Source: Azospirillum sp. TSO35-2
GTDB lineage: Bacteria > Pseudomonadota > Alphaproteobacteria > Azospirillales > Azospirillaceae
NCBI RefSeq assembly: GCF_003116095.1
Contig: NZ_LGRA01000021.1
Coordinates: 2,828,025-2,892,024, forward strand
Direction: 5' to 3'
DNA length: 64,000 nt
The notes beneath the pieces are model-generated. The model searched no databases. It was not told the DNA's origin and saw only the letters and a list, made by a program, of their open reading frames with translations. Below, piece by piece: positions 1 through 7,597 of this stretch; position 1 is the first letter of the stretch; each line of letters starts with the position of its first letter. Made by a program: the position numbers and the translations under genes.

Positions 1-522
1 CGCAAGGGCCAGCAGGTCAGTGTCCTGCATTCCGTCGACCTGTCGACCGCCACCCCGGCGCGTCCGGCGGATCGCGGCTTCGGCGACCGTGGCGGCAACC
101 GTGGCTTCGGGGATCGGGGGGGTGATCGTGGCGGCGACCGTGGTGGTCCCCGCGGCTTCGGCGACCGGGGTGGCGATCGTGGTGGGTTCGGTGCGCGCCG
201 CGACGCCGGTCCCGGTCCGCGCGACCGCGGTTTTCAGGATCGGGGTTTTCAGGACCGGGGCGGCCCCGGCCAGGATCGCGGCCCGGCGCGGCGGCCGGCG
301 GCGGCCGGTCCGACCAGCGAGATGGCCGGCACGGTCAAGTGGTTCAACGGTGGCAAGGGCTTCGGCTTCGTGCAGCCCGATGACGGCGGGCGCGACGTGT
401 TCGTGCCGGCCCGCGCGCTGGAAAGCGCCGGCCTGCGCGGCCTGGACGACGGCCAGCGCGTGCGCATGACCGTCCGCCAGACCGAAAAGGGCATGGAAGC
501 GGTCAGCCTCAAGGTGGAGTGA
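1..522 (+). CDS. Double cold-shock-domain protein with RGG-rich linker (5' partial)
   Basis: The frame is open from base 1 to the TGA at 520-522, so the N-terminus lies outside the window. The first residues (RKGQQVSVLHSVD) look like the end of one cold-shock domain. About 80 residues of Gly/Arg/Asp-rich linker follow, with repeated FGDRGGDRG-like units (about bases 50-310). A complete second cold-shock domain starts near base 322, with KWFNGGKGFGFV (RNP1) and DVFVPA (RNP2-like). Cold-shock domains bind single-stranded RNA/DNA and melt RNA structure. Proteins with two such domains are known in alphaproteobacteria; a long RGG-type linker is less usual and could add RNA binding or condensate formation (inference). 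An internal start at 322 would give a 66-residue single-domain protein, but the in-frame upstream sequence favours the longer product. Confidence 0.85.
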   Translation, partial: RKGQQVSVLHSVDLSTATPARPADRGFGDRGGNRGFGDRGGDRGGDRGGPRGFGDRGGDRGGFGARRDAGPGPRDRGFQDRGFQDRGGPGQDRGPARRPAAAGPTSEMAGTVKWFNGGKGFGFVQPDDGGRDVFVPARALESAGLRGLDDGQRVRMTVRQTEKGMEAVSLKVE

Positions 523-544
523 CCGCTTCCCCGTCCGTCACGCC

Positions 545-829
545 TCAGCGCGTGTCGGACGGCACGGTGGACTGGCCGAGATGCTCCGCCGCTTCCCGCT
601 GGTTGCGGGCGGCGGCGTCATCGGGGACGGCCAGGCCGGCGTCGGGGCTGTTGGCGTTCGGGCCGCCGGCGTTTCGGCGGTCCTCCTCCTCGATCTCGCG
701 GGCGGCCTGCGCCCAGTGGTCGAGATGGCGGTGGTCGGGCCGCCCCTCGCGTTCCCACAACTCATAGGCGCGCTCGCGGACCCTCGGGTCGTTGGGACCC
801 AACGTGTGTTCCATGGCGGTCGGCTCCAA
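545..829 (-). CDS. DUF2934 domain protein
   Basis: Encodes 94 residues. The N-terminal half carries the DUF2934 signature (VRERAYELWEREGRP followed by a DHW tryptophan), a short helical module common in rhizobia and Azospirillum. Its biochemical role is unknown. The rest is charged and low in complexity, and no membrane segment or signal peptide is visible. An alternative start five codons in (MEHTL, 814) would also fit. It is followed 24 bp upstream on the same strand by the CBS protein gene, so the two could share a transcript. Such small proteins often lie in stress regulons, but no EcfG-type promoter was found here. Confidence 0.8.
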   Translation of the reverse strand: MEPTAMEHTLGPNDPRVRERAYELWEREGRPDHRHLDHWAQAAREIEEEDRRNAGGPNANSPDAGLAVPDDAAARNQREAAEHLGQSTVPSDTR

Positions 830-853
830 TGCTGAAGGGGTGGCCGGCGGGTG

Positions 854-1285
854 TCACCGGTCCGGCTGCGAGGGTGAGGAGATGCGCTCCAGCGTGTCCT
901 GCACCGCGCGGTCGTTCTTGGCGTCGGTCGCCAGATCGCCGAGCGAGACGATGCCGGTCAGCCGGTCGTTGCGGTCCACCACCGGCACCCGCCGGATCTG
1001 CTGGCCGCCCATCAGCTCGGTCACGCTGCCGACGGGATCGTCCTCGTAGCAATAGCGCGGGTTGGCGGTCATCACCTCCGCCACCTTGCAGCGGTCGGGC
1101 TGTTTTCCGGCCGAAATGGCGCGGACGGTGATGTCGCGGTCGGTCACGACGCCGACCAGATCCCGCCCCTCGCACACGGGCAGGATGCCGACGTTCAACT
1201 GGTCCATCAATTGCGCGGCCCGGCGGATGCTGTCGTCGGGCCGAACCGTCTGCACGTCGCGGGTCATGATCTCGCGGATTTTCAT
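854..1285 (-). CDS. CBS-domain protein
   Basis: Encodes 143 residues made almost entirely of two CBS motifs (residues about 1-60 and 75-130), each with a hydrophobic core and a closing TDRD or SLGDL-type turn (VGVVTDRDITVRA; TGIVSLGDLATDA). Paired CBS motifs form a Bateman module that binds adenine nucleotides and senses energy state. Stand-alone versions are common in alphaproteobacteria, and their partner cannot be read from sequence. The start MKIREIMTRDVQTV is typical of the family. The gene lies directly upstream of the DUF2934 gene on the same strand. Confidence 0.9.
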   Translation of the reverse strand: MKIREIMTRDVQTVRPDDSIRRAAQLMDQLNVGILPVCEGRDLVGVVTDRDITVRAISAGKQPDRCKVAEVMTANPRYCYEDDPVGSVTELMGGQQIRRVPVVDRNDRLTGIVSLGDLATDAKNDRAVQDTLERISSPSQPDR

Positions 1286-1363
1286 CGGGGCTTCCTGACG
1301 CGGTTGTCGTGAGGCGCGGTACTCCAGTCCGGCCTCAACAGATGCGCCGCTTTACCGTCCCGC

Positions 1364-2035
1364 TCAACCCACCCAATAGAGGGGATCCACCCCAAACAGC
1401 CAGGGGTGCAGCGCCAGCATGCCGGCGTAGGCCGCCAGCCCGCCCACCAGCCGCAACGCGCCCATCTCCACCAGCCCGCGGCCGGCGCCGCGCAGGCCCT
1501 GCGGCCCGGCCAGCGGCAGCAGGGACGTTTCCGCCCGGAAGGCCCGCCCGGCGGCGCTGCGGCGGAGCACGACCTCGTTCTTGACCAGCGCGAACAGCGC
1601 GATGGCCGCCATGGTGCCGAACAGCAGCACCCGACGGCCGTCGCCGGTGGCGTTCAGATGCACCAGCGCCCACAGCAGCAGCGCCAGGCTGCCCGGCGCG
1701 CGGGTGATGCGGACGATGCCCTGCGGCGGGTTCGGCGCGTCCAGGTGGCCGATGCGGGTGGTGACGCGGGCGACCAGCAGGATGAACACCACCGGCATGA
1801 CGGCGGCGACCAGCGGCGCCGCCCAGCCGGCCGGGGTGAACACGACCTCCCCGCCGTCGGCCGCGCGGTAGGCCAGCACGAACAGCGCCAGCGTCGCCAG
1901 CGACCCGACGGAATGCAGCGCCATGAAGCCGCCACGGCCGAGCCGGCCGATCAGCGCGGGGCGCACCCCCGGCCAGGACGGCACGGCGTGGCTGAGGAAC
2001 AGGAGGGCGGCGGCCAGGGCGAGGGGGGCGGTCAT
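1364..2035 (-). CDS. NnrU family membrane protein
   Basis: Encodes 223 residues with about six hydrophobic segments and the family features LSHAVPSWPGVRPAL near the N-terminus and a conserved HLDAPNPPQGIVRITRAPG stretch near residue 100. NnrU proteins are inner-membrane proteins first linked to nitric-oxide/nitrite reduction loci and distantly related to the isoprenoid-epoxidase-like membrane family; their activity is not established. The start at MTAPLALAAALL (2035) is preferred because the 17 upstream codons are hydrophilic and unlike the family. No denitrification genes are adjacent. It is divergent from dedA across about 150 bp. Confidence 0.85.
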   Translation of the reverse strand: MTAPLALAAALLFLSHAVPSWPGVRPALIGRLGRGGFMALHSVGSLATLALFVLAYRAADGGEVVFTPAGWAAPLVAAVMPVVFILLVARVTTRIGHLDAPNPPQGIVRITRAPGSLALLLWALVHLNATGDGRRVLLFGTMAAIALFALVKNEVVLRRSAAGRAFRAETSLLPLAGPQGLRGAGRGLVEMGALRLVGGLAAYAGMLALHPWLFGVDPLYWVG

Positions 2036-2184
2036 GATGGCGGCATTCAAGTGTGGACGGACGGTTCCCGCCTTGATGCGGGTCAAGCTGCGGGCCGGGG
2101 CGTCGCCAAGGCGCCAATGCGTCGGGAACGCCGGTACGGCCGCGGCGGTTCATCCTACAGGCCCTTCAACCAAGCCGGCACCCC

Positions 2185-2805
2185 ATGACCGAGTGGATCA
2201 TCCAGATCGTGCAGCAGTTCGGCTATCTCGGCATCTTCCTGATGCTGGTCCTGGCCCGCGTGCTGCCGCCGGTGCCGGCGGAAACGGTGATCCCGCTGGC
2301 CGGCATGGGGGTGGCCAGCGGCGAGTTCAACCTGCTGCTGATCGCGCTGGCCGCCGGGCTGGGGTCCGCGGTGGGGGAACTGGTCTGGTACCTGCCCTCC
2401 CACTGGATGGGGCGCGAGCGGTTCGAGGCGTTCCTGCGCCGGCACGGCCATTGGCTGACCGTCAAGCCGGAGCAGGTCCACCGCGCCACCGAGTGGTTCG
2501 CCCGGCGCGGCGGGGTGGCGGTGCTGCTGTGCCAGCCGCTGCCGGGGCTGCGCACCCTGATCTCCGTCCCCGCCGGGGCCTGCGGGCTGCCGATGGCGGT
2601 GTTCCTGGCCTACGCCGCCACCGGCGCCGCGCTGTGGTCGCTGGTGCTGGCCGCCACCGGCTATCTGGTGCGGGTCGGCTTCCCCTGGATCGCCGACTGG
2701 ATGGTGCCGGGGGCGCTGGTGCTGTTCGTCGTGCTGCTGGTCACCTACGTGCTGCGGCTGGTCCGGCACCGCCGCGCCGACCGGCTGTCGCGCAGCGAAG
2801 GCTGA
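2185..2805 (+). CDS. DedA family membrane protein
   Basis: Encodes 206 residues. It begins with the membrane-inserted MTEWIIQIVQQFGYLGIF helix, followed by PPVPAETVIPLAG and the conserved PLPGLRTLISVPAGACGLP loop, both hallmarks of DedA/SNARE-associated proteins. Family members are inner-membrane proteins linked to undecaprenyl-phosphate or phospholipid flipping and membrane homeostasis. The usual Arg in the loop (xFxxRxxPGxR) is replaced by CQPLPGLR here, while the second Arg is kept. Four to five membrane segments are visible. It stands alone, divergent from the NnrU gene, and its stop is 5 bp before an EcfG-type promoter for the next operon. Confidence 0.9.
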   Translation: MTEWIIQIVQQFGYLGIFLMLVLARVLPPVPAETVIPLAGMGVASGEFNLLLIALAAGLGSAVGELVWYLPSHWMGRERFEAFLRRHGHWLTVKPEQVHRATEWFARRGGVAVLLCQPLPGLRTLISVPAGACGLPMAVFLAYAATGAALWSLVLAATGYLVRVGFPWIADWMVPGALVLFVVLLVTYVLRLVRHRRADRLSRSEG

Positions 2806-2810
2806 AGCGT

Positions 2811-2836
2811 GGAACTTTCCGGCTGGCGTGTGCGTT
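2811..2836 (+). promoter_or_regulatory. EcfG (general stress sigma) promoter
   Basis: GGAAC at 2811-2815 and CGTT at 2833-2836 are separated by exactly 17 bp. This is a perfect match to the alphaproteobacterial EcfG/SigT promoter GGAAC-N16/17-CGTT. It sits 104 bp upstream of the first of two lipoprotein genes and begins just after the dedA stop. The match is read directly; its use by EcfG is inferred. Confidence 0.8.
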
Positions 2837-2940
2837 GGACGCTGCAACAGCCCGGACGGACATTCGCCTTCCGGCCAAGCCGGGGGCCTTCCGGCCGGTC
2901 CGGGCCGGCGCAACGCCGCTTCCAGAGGGAACCCGACCCG

Positions 2941-3510
2941 ATGACCCGCAACCCCGCAACGACGTTCCGGTGGCGATCCGCCGCCATCCTGTCGGCGGCG
3001 CTCGGCATGGCCGCCTGCGCGTCCGACGTCCCGCCGCCCACCGCGCAACTCGGCGCCGCCTCGCAGGCGGTGCAGGAGGCCGAGCGCGCCAACGCCCTGC
3101 AATACGCCCCGGTGGCCCTGCAGTCCGCCCGCGACAAGCTGGCCGCCGCCGACGCCGCCATGCGCACCGACCAGCGCACCCGTGCCCGCCGCCTGGCCGA
3201 AGAGGCGCGGGTCGATGCCGAACTGGCGACGGTGACGTCGCAGCGGTCGGTGACCCAGCAGGCGGCGACCGCCGTGCGGAAGTCGGCGGTCCCGGCGGCC
3301 CCGCAATCGGCAATGACGCCGGGCGCCGTCCCGCCGGCGCCGGCCACCAGCGGGTCGTCGCTGGGCACGCCGCCCGCGCCCGGCCCGGCCTTGAACGGCT
3401 CTGCCGGCAGCTCGGCCATGGACGGCGCGGTCCCGAGCGGGTCGAGCTACGGCGCTCCCGCCACCGGCGGCAACAGCTGGGGCTACCGTTATCCGGAGGT
3501 GCAGCAATGA
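2941..3510 (+). CDS. DUF4398 domain lipoprotein
   Basis: Encodes 189 residues. A short signal sequence ends in a lipobox-like LGMAAC, with the probable lipidated Cys at residue 26. It is followed by an Ala/Glu-rich helical DUF4398 region (about 35-100) with the heptad-like pattern AVQEAERANALQYAPVAL. The last 80 residues are Pro/Ser/Gly/Ala-rich and probably disordered. DUF4398 lipoproteins are envelope proteins of unknown function, often paired with an OmpA-type lipoprotein as here. The TGA overlaps the ATG of the next gene (ATGA), indicating translational coupling. Expression is probably under the EcfG promoter at 2811, placing the pair in the general stress regulon (inference). Confidence 0.85.
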   Translation: MTRNPATTFRWRSAAILSAALGMAACASDVPPPTAQLGAASQAVQEAERANALQYAPVALQSARDKLAAADAAMRTDQRTRARRLAEEARVDAELATVTSQRSVTQQAATAVRKSAVPAAPQSAMTPGAVPPAPATSGSSLGTPPAPGPALNGSAGSSAMDGAVPSGSSYGAPATGGNSWGYRYPEVQQ

Positions 3511-4346
3511 TCGCCGCCACCACGATCCCGAAGATCGGCGCCTCCCGCACCGCGACCGCCGCCCGCGCCCTGCTGGTGCTGGCCGGGCTGGGCGTCGGGC
3601 TGGCCGGTTGCGCCACCCAGCCGACCGACAGCGCCGCGCTGACCCAGGCGCGCCAGGACTACAGCGTCGCCGCCGCCAACCCGCAGGTCGGCGCCAACGC
3701 GCCCCTGGAGCTGCGCAACGCCGAAGAGGCGCTGCGCCGGGCCGAGGCGCTGCGCGACCAGGGCGCCGACGCCGCCGAGGTCGATCATCAGGCCTACATC
3801 GCCAGCCGCCGCGTGCAGATCGCGCAGGAGACGGCCGGGGTGAAGGGCGCCCAGACGGTGGTCGCCAACGCCGACACCTACCGCCTCCAGGCCCGCAACA
3901 GCGCGCTGGAGCAGCAGCTCCGCGATCTCCAGGCGCAGCGGACGGAACGCGGTCTGGTCATGACGCTGGGCGACATCCTGTTCGCCACCGGCCGGGCCGA
4001 GCTGACCTCCGGCGCCTACGAGCGCATCGACCGGCTTGCCCAGTTCATGCAGCGCTACCCGGCCCGCACGGTGCGGATCGAGGGGCACACCGACAACACC
4101 GGCAGCGACGCCACCAACCTCCGCCTGTCGGAGGCCCGCGCCCAGGCCGTCCGCGACGCCCTGACCGCCCGCGGCGTGTCGCCGGCGCGCATCGTCTCCC
4201 AGGGCATGGGCGAGGCGCAGCCGGTCGCCTCCAACAGCACCGATTCCGGCCGCCAGCAGAATCGCCGGGTCGACATCGTCATCTCCGACGACGGCACGGT
4301 GGCCGAGACGCGGCCGCAAACCACGCCGCAAACTCCGCTGCCGTAA
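3507..4346 (+). CDS. OmpA family lipoprotein with N-terminal DUF4398
   Basis: Encodes 279 residues. The signal peptide ends in LAGC (Cys35, perfect lipobox). A DUF4398-like helical region (about 40-140, with repeated RRAEAL/QAYIASRR patterns) leads to a C-terminal OmpA-like peptidoglycan-binding domain (about 150-265) with GDILFATGRAEL and the signature IEGHTDNTGSDATNLRLS. It probably sits lipid-anchored in the outer membrane and grips peptidoglycan, with the helical part spanning the periplasm. It overlaps the upstream DUF4398 lipoprotein by 4 bp and shares that helical domain, so the two may form one envelope-stress complex (inference). The tail is TP/Q-rich. Confidence 0.92.
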   Translation: MIAATTIPKIGASRTATAARALLVLAGLGVGLAGCATQPTDSAALTQARQDYSVAAANPQVGANAPLELRNAEEALRRAEALRDQGADAAEVDHQAYIASRRVQIAQETAGVKGAQTVVANADTYRLQARNSALEQQLRDLQAQRTERGLVMTLGDILFATGRAELTSGAYERIDRLAQFMQRYPARTVRIEGHTDNTGSDATNLRLSEARAQAVRDALTARGVSPARIVSQGMGEAQPVASNSTDSGRQQNRRVDIVISDDGTVAETRPQTTPQTPLP

Positions 4347-4351
4347 GGCGC

Positions 4352-6034
4352 TCAGCCCCGCCCTCTTCCCGCGCGGGAGAGGGCGGACCGGCGCACCAGT
4401 CCCCACAGCCCGGCGGCGGCGCCGACCGTCAGCAGCGCGGCGCCGGCGGCGCGCAGGGTGGAGCGGGGCGGGGACGGCACGCGCCGCCACGGGGCCCAGG
4501 CCTCCTCCGGGCGGTCGGGGTCGGCGATGCGGAGCGCGGCGAAGGCCTGTTCGGTCAGGCTGGGGTCGTCGACCGGCAACGGCACCAGCCGCCGCCCCGC
4601 CGGCTTTTGCAGGCGGTCCATCGCCGCGATCAGGCTGCCGGTCCCGCGCACCGCCGCCGCCAGCCGGCCGCAAGCGACGCCCATATGCTCGGCCACCAGC
4701 CGGTCGCGCACGCCGACGATGGCGGCCGAGACGTCTCCGCCCCTGGCCCCGCCCTCGTCCCCGTCCCCGTCCCCGTCCGGCGCCTCGATGGTCAGGTCGC
4801 ATTCGGTGTCGTAGCCCATCGATCGGTTGTTGAGGTTCGACGAGCCGATGCGCAGCAGCCGGCCGTCGACGACGATCACCTTGGAATGGACGATGATCGG
4901 CCCGCCGCCTTCGGTGACCGGAGTCATCGTGCGCAGCCGGCCGTGACGGTCGGCCATCCGCAGGCAGCGCAGGGCGACCGCGCGCGGGGTGTCCATTGCC
5001 ATGCGGTCGAACCAGCTCGGGCTTTCCATCGAGAGAACCAGCACCACCTCCGGCCCGTCCGGTTCGGCCAGGCGGCGGGCCAGCGCCTCGGCGATGCGGG
5101 CGGAGGCGAAATACTGGTTCTCCAGATAAATCGTCCGTTTCGCCGCCGCGATGGCGGCGAAGGTCAGCGCCTCGCTCTCGCGGATGGCGGGATTGCGGCT
5201 GGATGGCGGGCCAAACGGCGGCATGGTGCGCGACACGCCGACGATCGCATCGGTCAGCACCGGCGGGACCTCGGCCGGCCACGGATCCGCTTCCGTGGCG
5301 GCCGGTCCGGGCTCCGGCGCCTCGCCGGTGGCGCGGCGCCAGCGCTCCCGGCCCAGTTCGGCCAGCGCGCGGGCGGCGTCGCCGTCGACCATCATCATCA
5401 CATCGTGGCGCGGGCCATAGGGCTCGCCGTTGGGGCACCGCCGCCGCGGGTCGTGGTCGCGGTGCGCCGCGGTGTCCCAGCGGTCGAAGGACAGGTCGAT
5501 GCCGCCGCAGAAGGCCAGCGCGTCGTCGACCACCAGCAGCTTCTGGTGCTGGGCGGCGCCGACCGGCAGCTCCGAATCCAGGCGGGCGTTCAGCCGGCGG
5601 CCGGTGCTGCGGTCCAGCCGCTCCAACGGGTCGTGCGGATGCTCCAGCACGATGGGGAAGGGCATGTCCCATTTCAGCACCCGCACATGCAGAGTGGGCC
5701 GCGACCGCATCAGGCGGGTCAGGAAACGGTCGAGCGTCTCCGCGCGATCGGGGTCGAGCCGCATGCGCGGGTCGATGTCCCAGCCGACCAGCAGGATCGA
5801 ACGCCGCGCCTGCTCCATGGCGGCGCGGGCGGCGGCGAAATACTCGGCGCCGTCGACCAGCACCGCCACCCGGCCGGTCCGCGCCGTCCGCCAGCAGGTG
5901 ACGCCGGGGCGCAGCACCGGGCCGGCCGGGCGGGGCGCCGGGCCATGGGGCGCGGGATCGTCGGCCAAGCGATTTGGGGCGGAGCGGGCTTCCGGCAGGC
6001 GCGTGCGGAACGGGGCGGCGGGGTCGTCGGGCAT
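4352..6034 (-). CDS. Phospholipase D / cardiolipin synthase-like protein
   Basis: Encodes 560 residues with two HKD motifs: HQKLLVVD (His163, Lys165) followed by GGIDL, and HSKVIVVD (His383, Lys385) followed by GSSNLNNRSMGYDTE. These two motifs form the catalytic site for phosphodiester hydrolysis or transphosphatidylation of phospholipids. A C-terminal hydrophobic segment (AAGAALLTVGAAAGLWGL) may anchor it in the membrane. The length and GPRHDVMMMVDG block resemble bacterial PLD rather than classic ClsA. The start MPDDPAAPF is chosen because upstream codons are Arg-rich and non-conserved. A run of hexanucleotide repeats (4756-4778) encodes a GDGDGDE insert between the second HKD motif and the tail. 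Confidence 0.88.
   Translation of the reverse strand: MPDDPAAPFRTRLPEARSAPNRLADDPAPHGPAPRPAGPVLRPGVTCWRTARTGRVAVLVDGAEYFAAARAAMEQARRSILLVGWDIDPRMRLDPDRAETLDRFLTRLMRSRPTLHVRVLKWDMPFPIVLEHPHDPLERLDRSTGRRLNARLDSELPVGAAQHQKLLVVDDALAFCGGIDLSFDRWDTAAHRDHDPRRRCPNGEPYGPRHDVMMMVDGDAARALAELGRERWRRATGEAPEPGPAATEADPWPAEVPPVLTDAIVGVSRTMPPFGPPSSRNPAIRESEALTFAAIAAAKRTIYLENQYFASARIAEALARRLAEPDGPEVVLVLSMESPSWFDRMAMDTPRAVALRCLRMADRHGRLRTMTPVTEGGGPIIVHSKVIVVDGRLLRIGSSNLNNRSMGYDTECDLTIEAPDGDGDGDEGGARGGDVSAAIVGVRDRLVAEHMGVACGRLAAAVRGTGSLIAAMDRLQKPAGRRLVPLPVDDPSLTEQAFAALRIADPDRPEEAWAPWRRVPSPPRSTLRAAGAALLTVGAAAGLWGLVRRSALSRAGRGRG
4756..4778. repeat. Short CCGTCC hexanucleotide repeat inside the PLD gene
   Basis: Three perfect CCGTCC units (4761-4778) preceded by a partial unit encode alternating Gly-Asp in the phospholipase-D-like protein. 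Hexamers keep the frame, so changes in copy number would only alter the length of an acidic loop. Confidence 0.7.
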
Positions 6035-6323
6035 CGTCTTCCGGAAGGACCGTGCGGCGGAACGGACGGTCCGCCTGCGCCTTGCAACCCCGGGCGGGGC
6101 CGCGTTGTTCCCGCACCGCCTCCCGGGCATTCGGGGTCACACCGAACGGCACCCCGCTTCGCCGAACGCCAGACAGGATGTGCCGTCGGGGTGGAAACTA
6201 TAACGGCGCCGGCCTGTTGAGGGTTGTCGAACGAGACGCGGATGGGGTGATCGACACCGCAGCCGTGTCCTTCGGAAAAAGACGCCCGATCGCGAGGCGT
6301 CACCACCATGAAGGAGTTCGAGG

Positions 6324-6701
6324 ATGCGTAACCTGATGATCGGTGCCGTTTCGGCCGTGTTCCTGATGGCTGCCCCGGCGATGGCCCAGACCAGCAGCAC
6401 CACCGGCACCAGCACGATGGGTCCGGACGGCATCGTCCGCACCACGCCGGGCGCCACCACCTCGCCGTCGGCCGGCGCGTCGACCAACGGCCCGCTCAAC
6501 GCGCCGGGCACCGCCGGGTCCAGCGGCACCTACAACAGCAATTCGTCGGGCTCGTCGATGCCGGGCGTGACCACCGCGCCGTCGGGCATGGGCAACAACA
6601 CCGGCAGCAACATCCCGCGCGACAACCAGACCGCGACCGGCACCCACTGCCCGCCGGGCACCCCGAACTGCGGCCCGGACCAGGGCGGCGGCAGCCAGTA
6701 A
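6324..6701 (+). CDS. Secreted Ser/Thr/Gly-rich protein
   Basis: Encodes 125 residues. It has a clear Sec signal peptide (MRNLMIGAVSAVFLMAAPAMAQ, likely cut after AMA). The mature part is almost only Ser, Thr, Gly, Asn and Pro, with recurrent SSG, GTxNSNSSGSS and GNNTGSN motifs. It ends with two Cys in THCPPGTPNCGPD that could form a small disulfide loop. A good AAGGAG ribosome site precedes the ATG. No domain is recognised. It is probably a periplasmic or secreted disordered protein. Both flanking genes are on the other strand, so it is a single-gene unit. Confidence 0.8.
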   Translation: MRNLMIGAVSAVFLMAAPAMAQTSSTTGTSTMGPDGIVRTTPGATTSPSAGASTNGPLNAPGTAGSSGTYNSNSSGSSMPGVTTAPSGMGNNTGSNIPRDNQTATGTHCPPGTPNCGPDQGGGSQ

Positions 6702-6821
6702 GCATCGCGGCGGCGTCCCCGCCCCATTCGGGCGCGGGGACGGTGCCCGATCACGCAACGGGCGCCCCGGAGAGATCCGGCGGCGCCCGTGTCGTTGTGT
6801 GGGGTGTGGCGGTCCGGGTGA

Positions 6822-7586
6822 TCAGCCGGACACGCGGGCCGGGCGGACGACGCCGTCCAGGCTGCCGTCGGCCGCCTCGTCCTGCGCCGCGATGCCCGAC
6901 GCCAGCCCCATGGCGGTGGCGACCAGTTGATGGAACAGCGCCTGCTGCCGGCGGTCGGCCACCAGATATTCGGGGTGCCACTGCACGCCGATCAGGAACG
7001 GCTCCGCCGGCGCCTCGATGCCCTGGACCACGCCGGCGCGCTCGCGGGCGACCACGCGCAGGCCGTCGCCGACCCGGTCCACCGACTGGTGGTGCAGCGC
7101 GTTGACCCGGCATTCGCCGATGCCGAGGATGCGGTAGAGCCGGCTGTCCGGCACGATCCGGATGCGCTTGCGCGGCAGCACCGTGCGCATGTGCGGCGCC
7201 TCCTCGTACACCTCGTGGATGTCGATGTGCAGCGAGCCGCCACGGTGGACGTTGATCATCTGCGACCCGCGGCAGATGCCGAGCACCGGCAGCCCCAGCG
7301 CCGCCGCGGTGTCGAGCGCCCGCAGTTCCAGCCGGTCACGCTGCGGGTCGATGCGGATCTGCGGGCGGGCGGATTCGCCGTACAGCGTGGCGTCGATGTC
7401 GTCGCCGCCGCCGACGACCAGCGCGTCGAGCTGTTCGATGGGGAAGGGGGCCTCGGCGGTGATGCGGACCGACGACGCGCCGGCCCGCCGCAGCGCCAGC
7501 TTGTTGGCCCAGCCGGCGATGCGGCTGCCGTGGACCGAGGCGGTGATGCCGACCAGCGGCCGGGCCCTACCGATGATGGCGGCCAT
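6822..7586 (-). CDS. Class-I glutamine amidotransferase-like hydrolase (peptidase C26)
   Basis: Encodes 254 residues of the gamma-glutamyl-GABA hydrolase (PuuD-like) family. The nucleophile elbow is GICRGSQMINV (Cys105), and the His-Glu part of the triad is VQWHPEYL; the NALHHQSVD segment is also typical. The family hydrolyses gamma-glutamyl amide bonds. The gene starts 11 bp after the amidoligase gene on the same strand, so one enzyme probably forms an amide bond and the other removes or edits it. Such amidoligase/class-I amidotransferase neighbourhoods have been described by comparative genomics as candidate peptide- or metabolite-modifying systems; the substrate here is unknown. It could instead act in polyamine catabolism, but no puu genes are nearby. 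Confidence 0.9.
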   Translation of the reverse strand: MAAIIGRARPLVGITASVHGSRIAGWANKLALRRAGASSVRITAEAPFPIEQLDALVVGGGDDIDATLYGESARPQIRIDPQRDRLELRALDTAAALGLPVLGICRGSQMINVHRGGSLHIDIHEVYEEAPHMRTVLPRKRIRIVPDSRLYRILGIGECRVNALHHQSVDRVGDGLRVVARERAGVVQGIEAPAEPFLIGVQWHPEYLVADRRQQALFHQLVATAMGLASGIAAQDEAADGSLDGVVRPARVSG

Positions 7587-7597
7587 GGCGCGCGCCC

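Noticed and set aside
1923..2940. Long plus-strand frame running through the NnrU, DedA and lipoprotein region
   Set aside because: It has no motifs and is out of frame with three supported genes.
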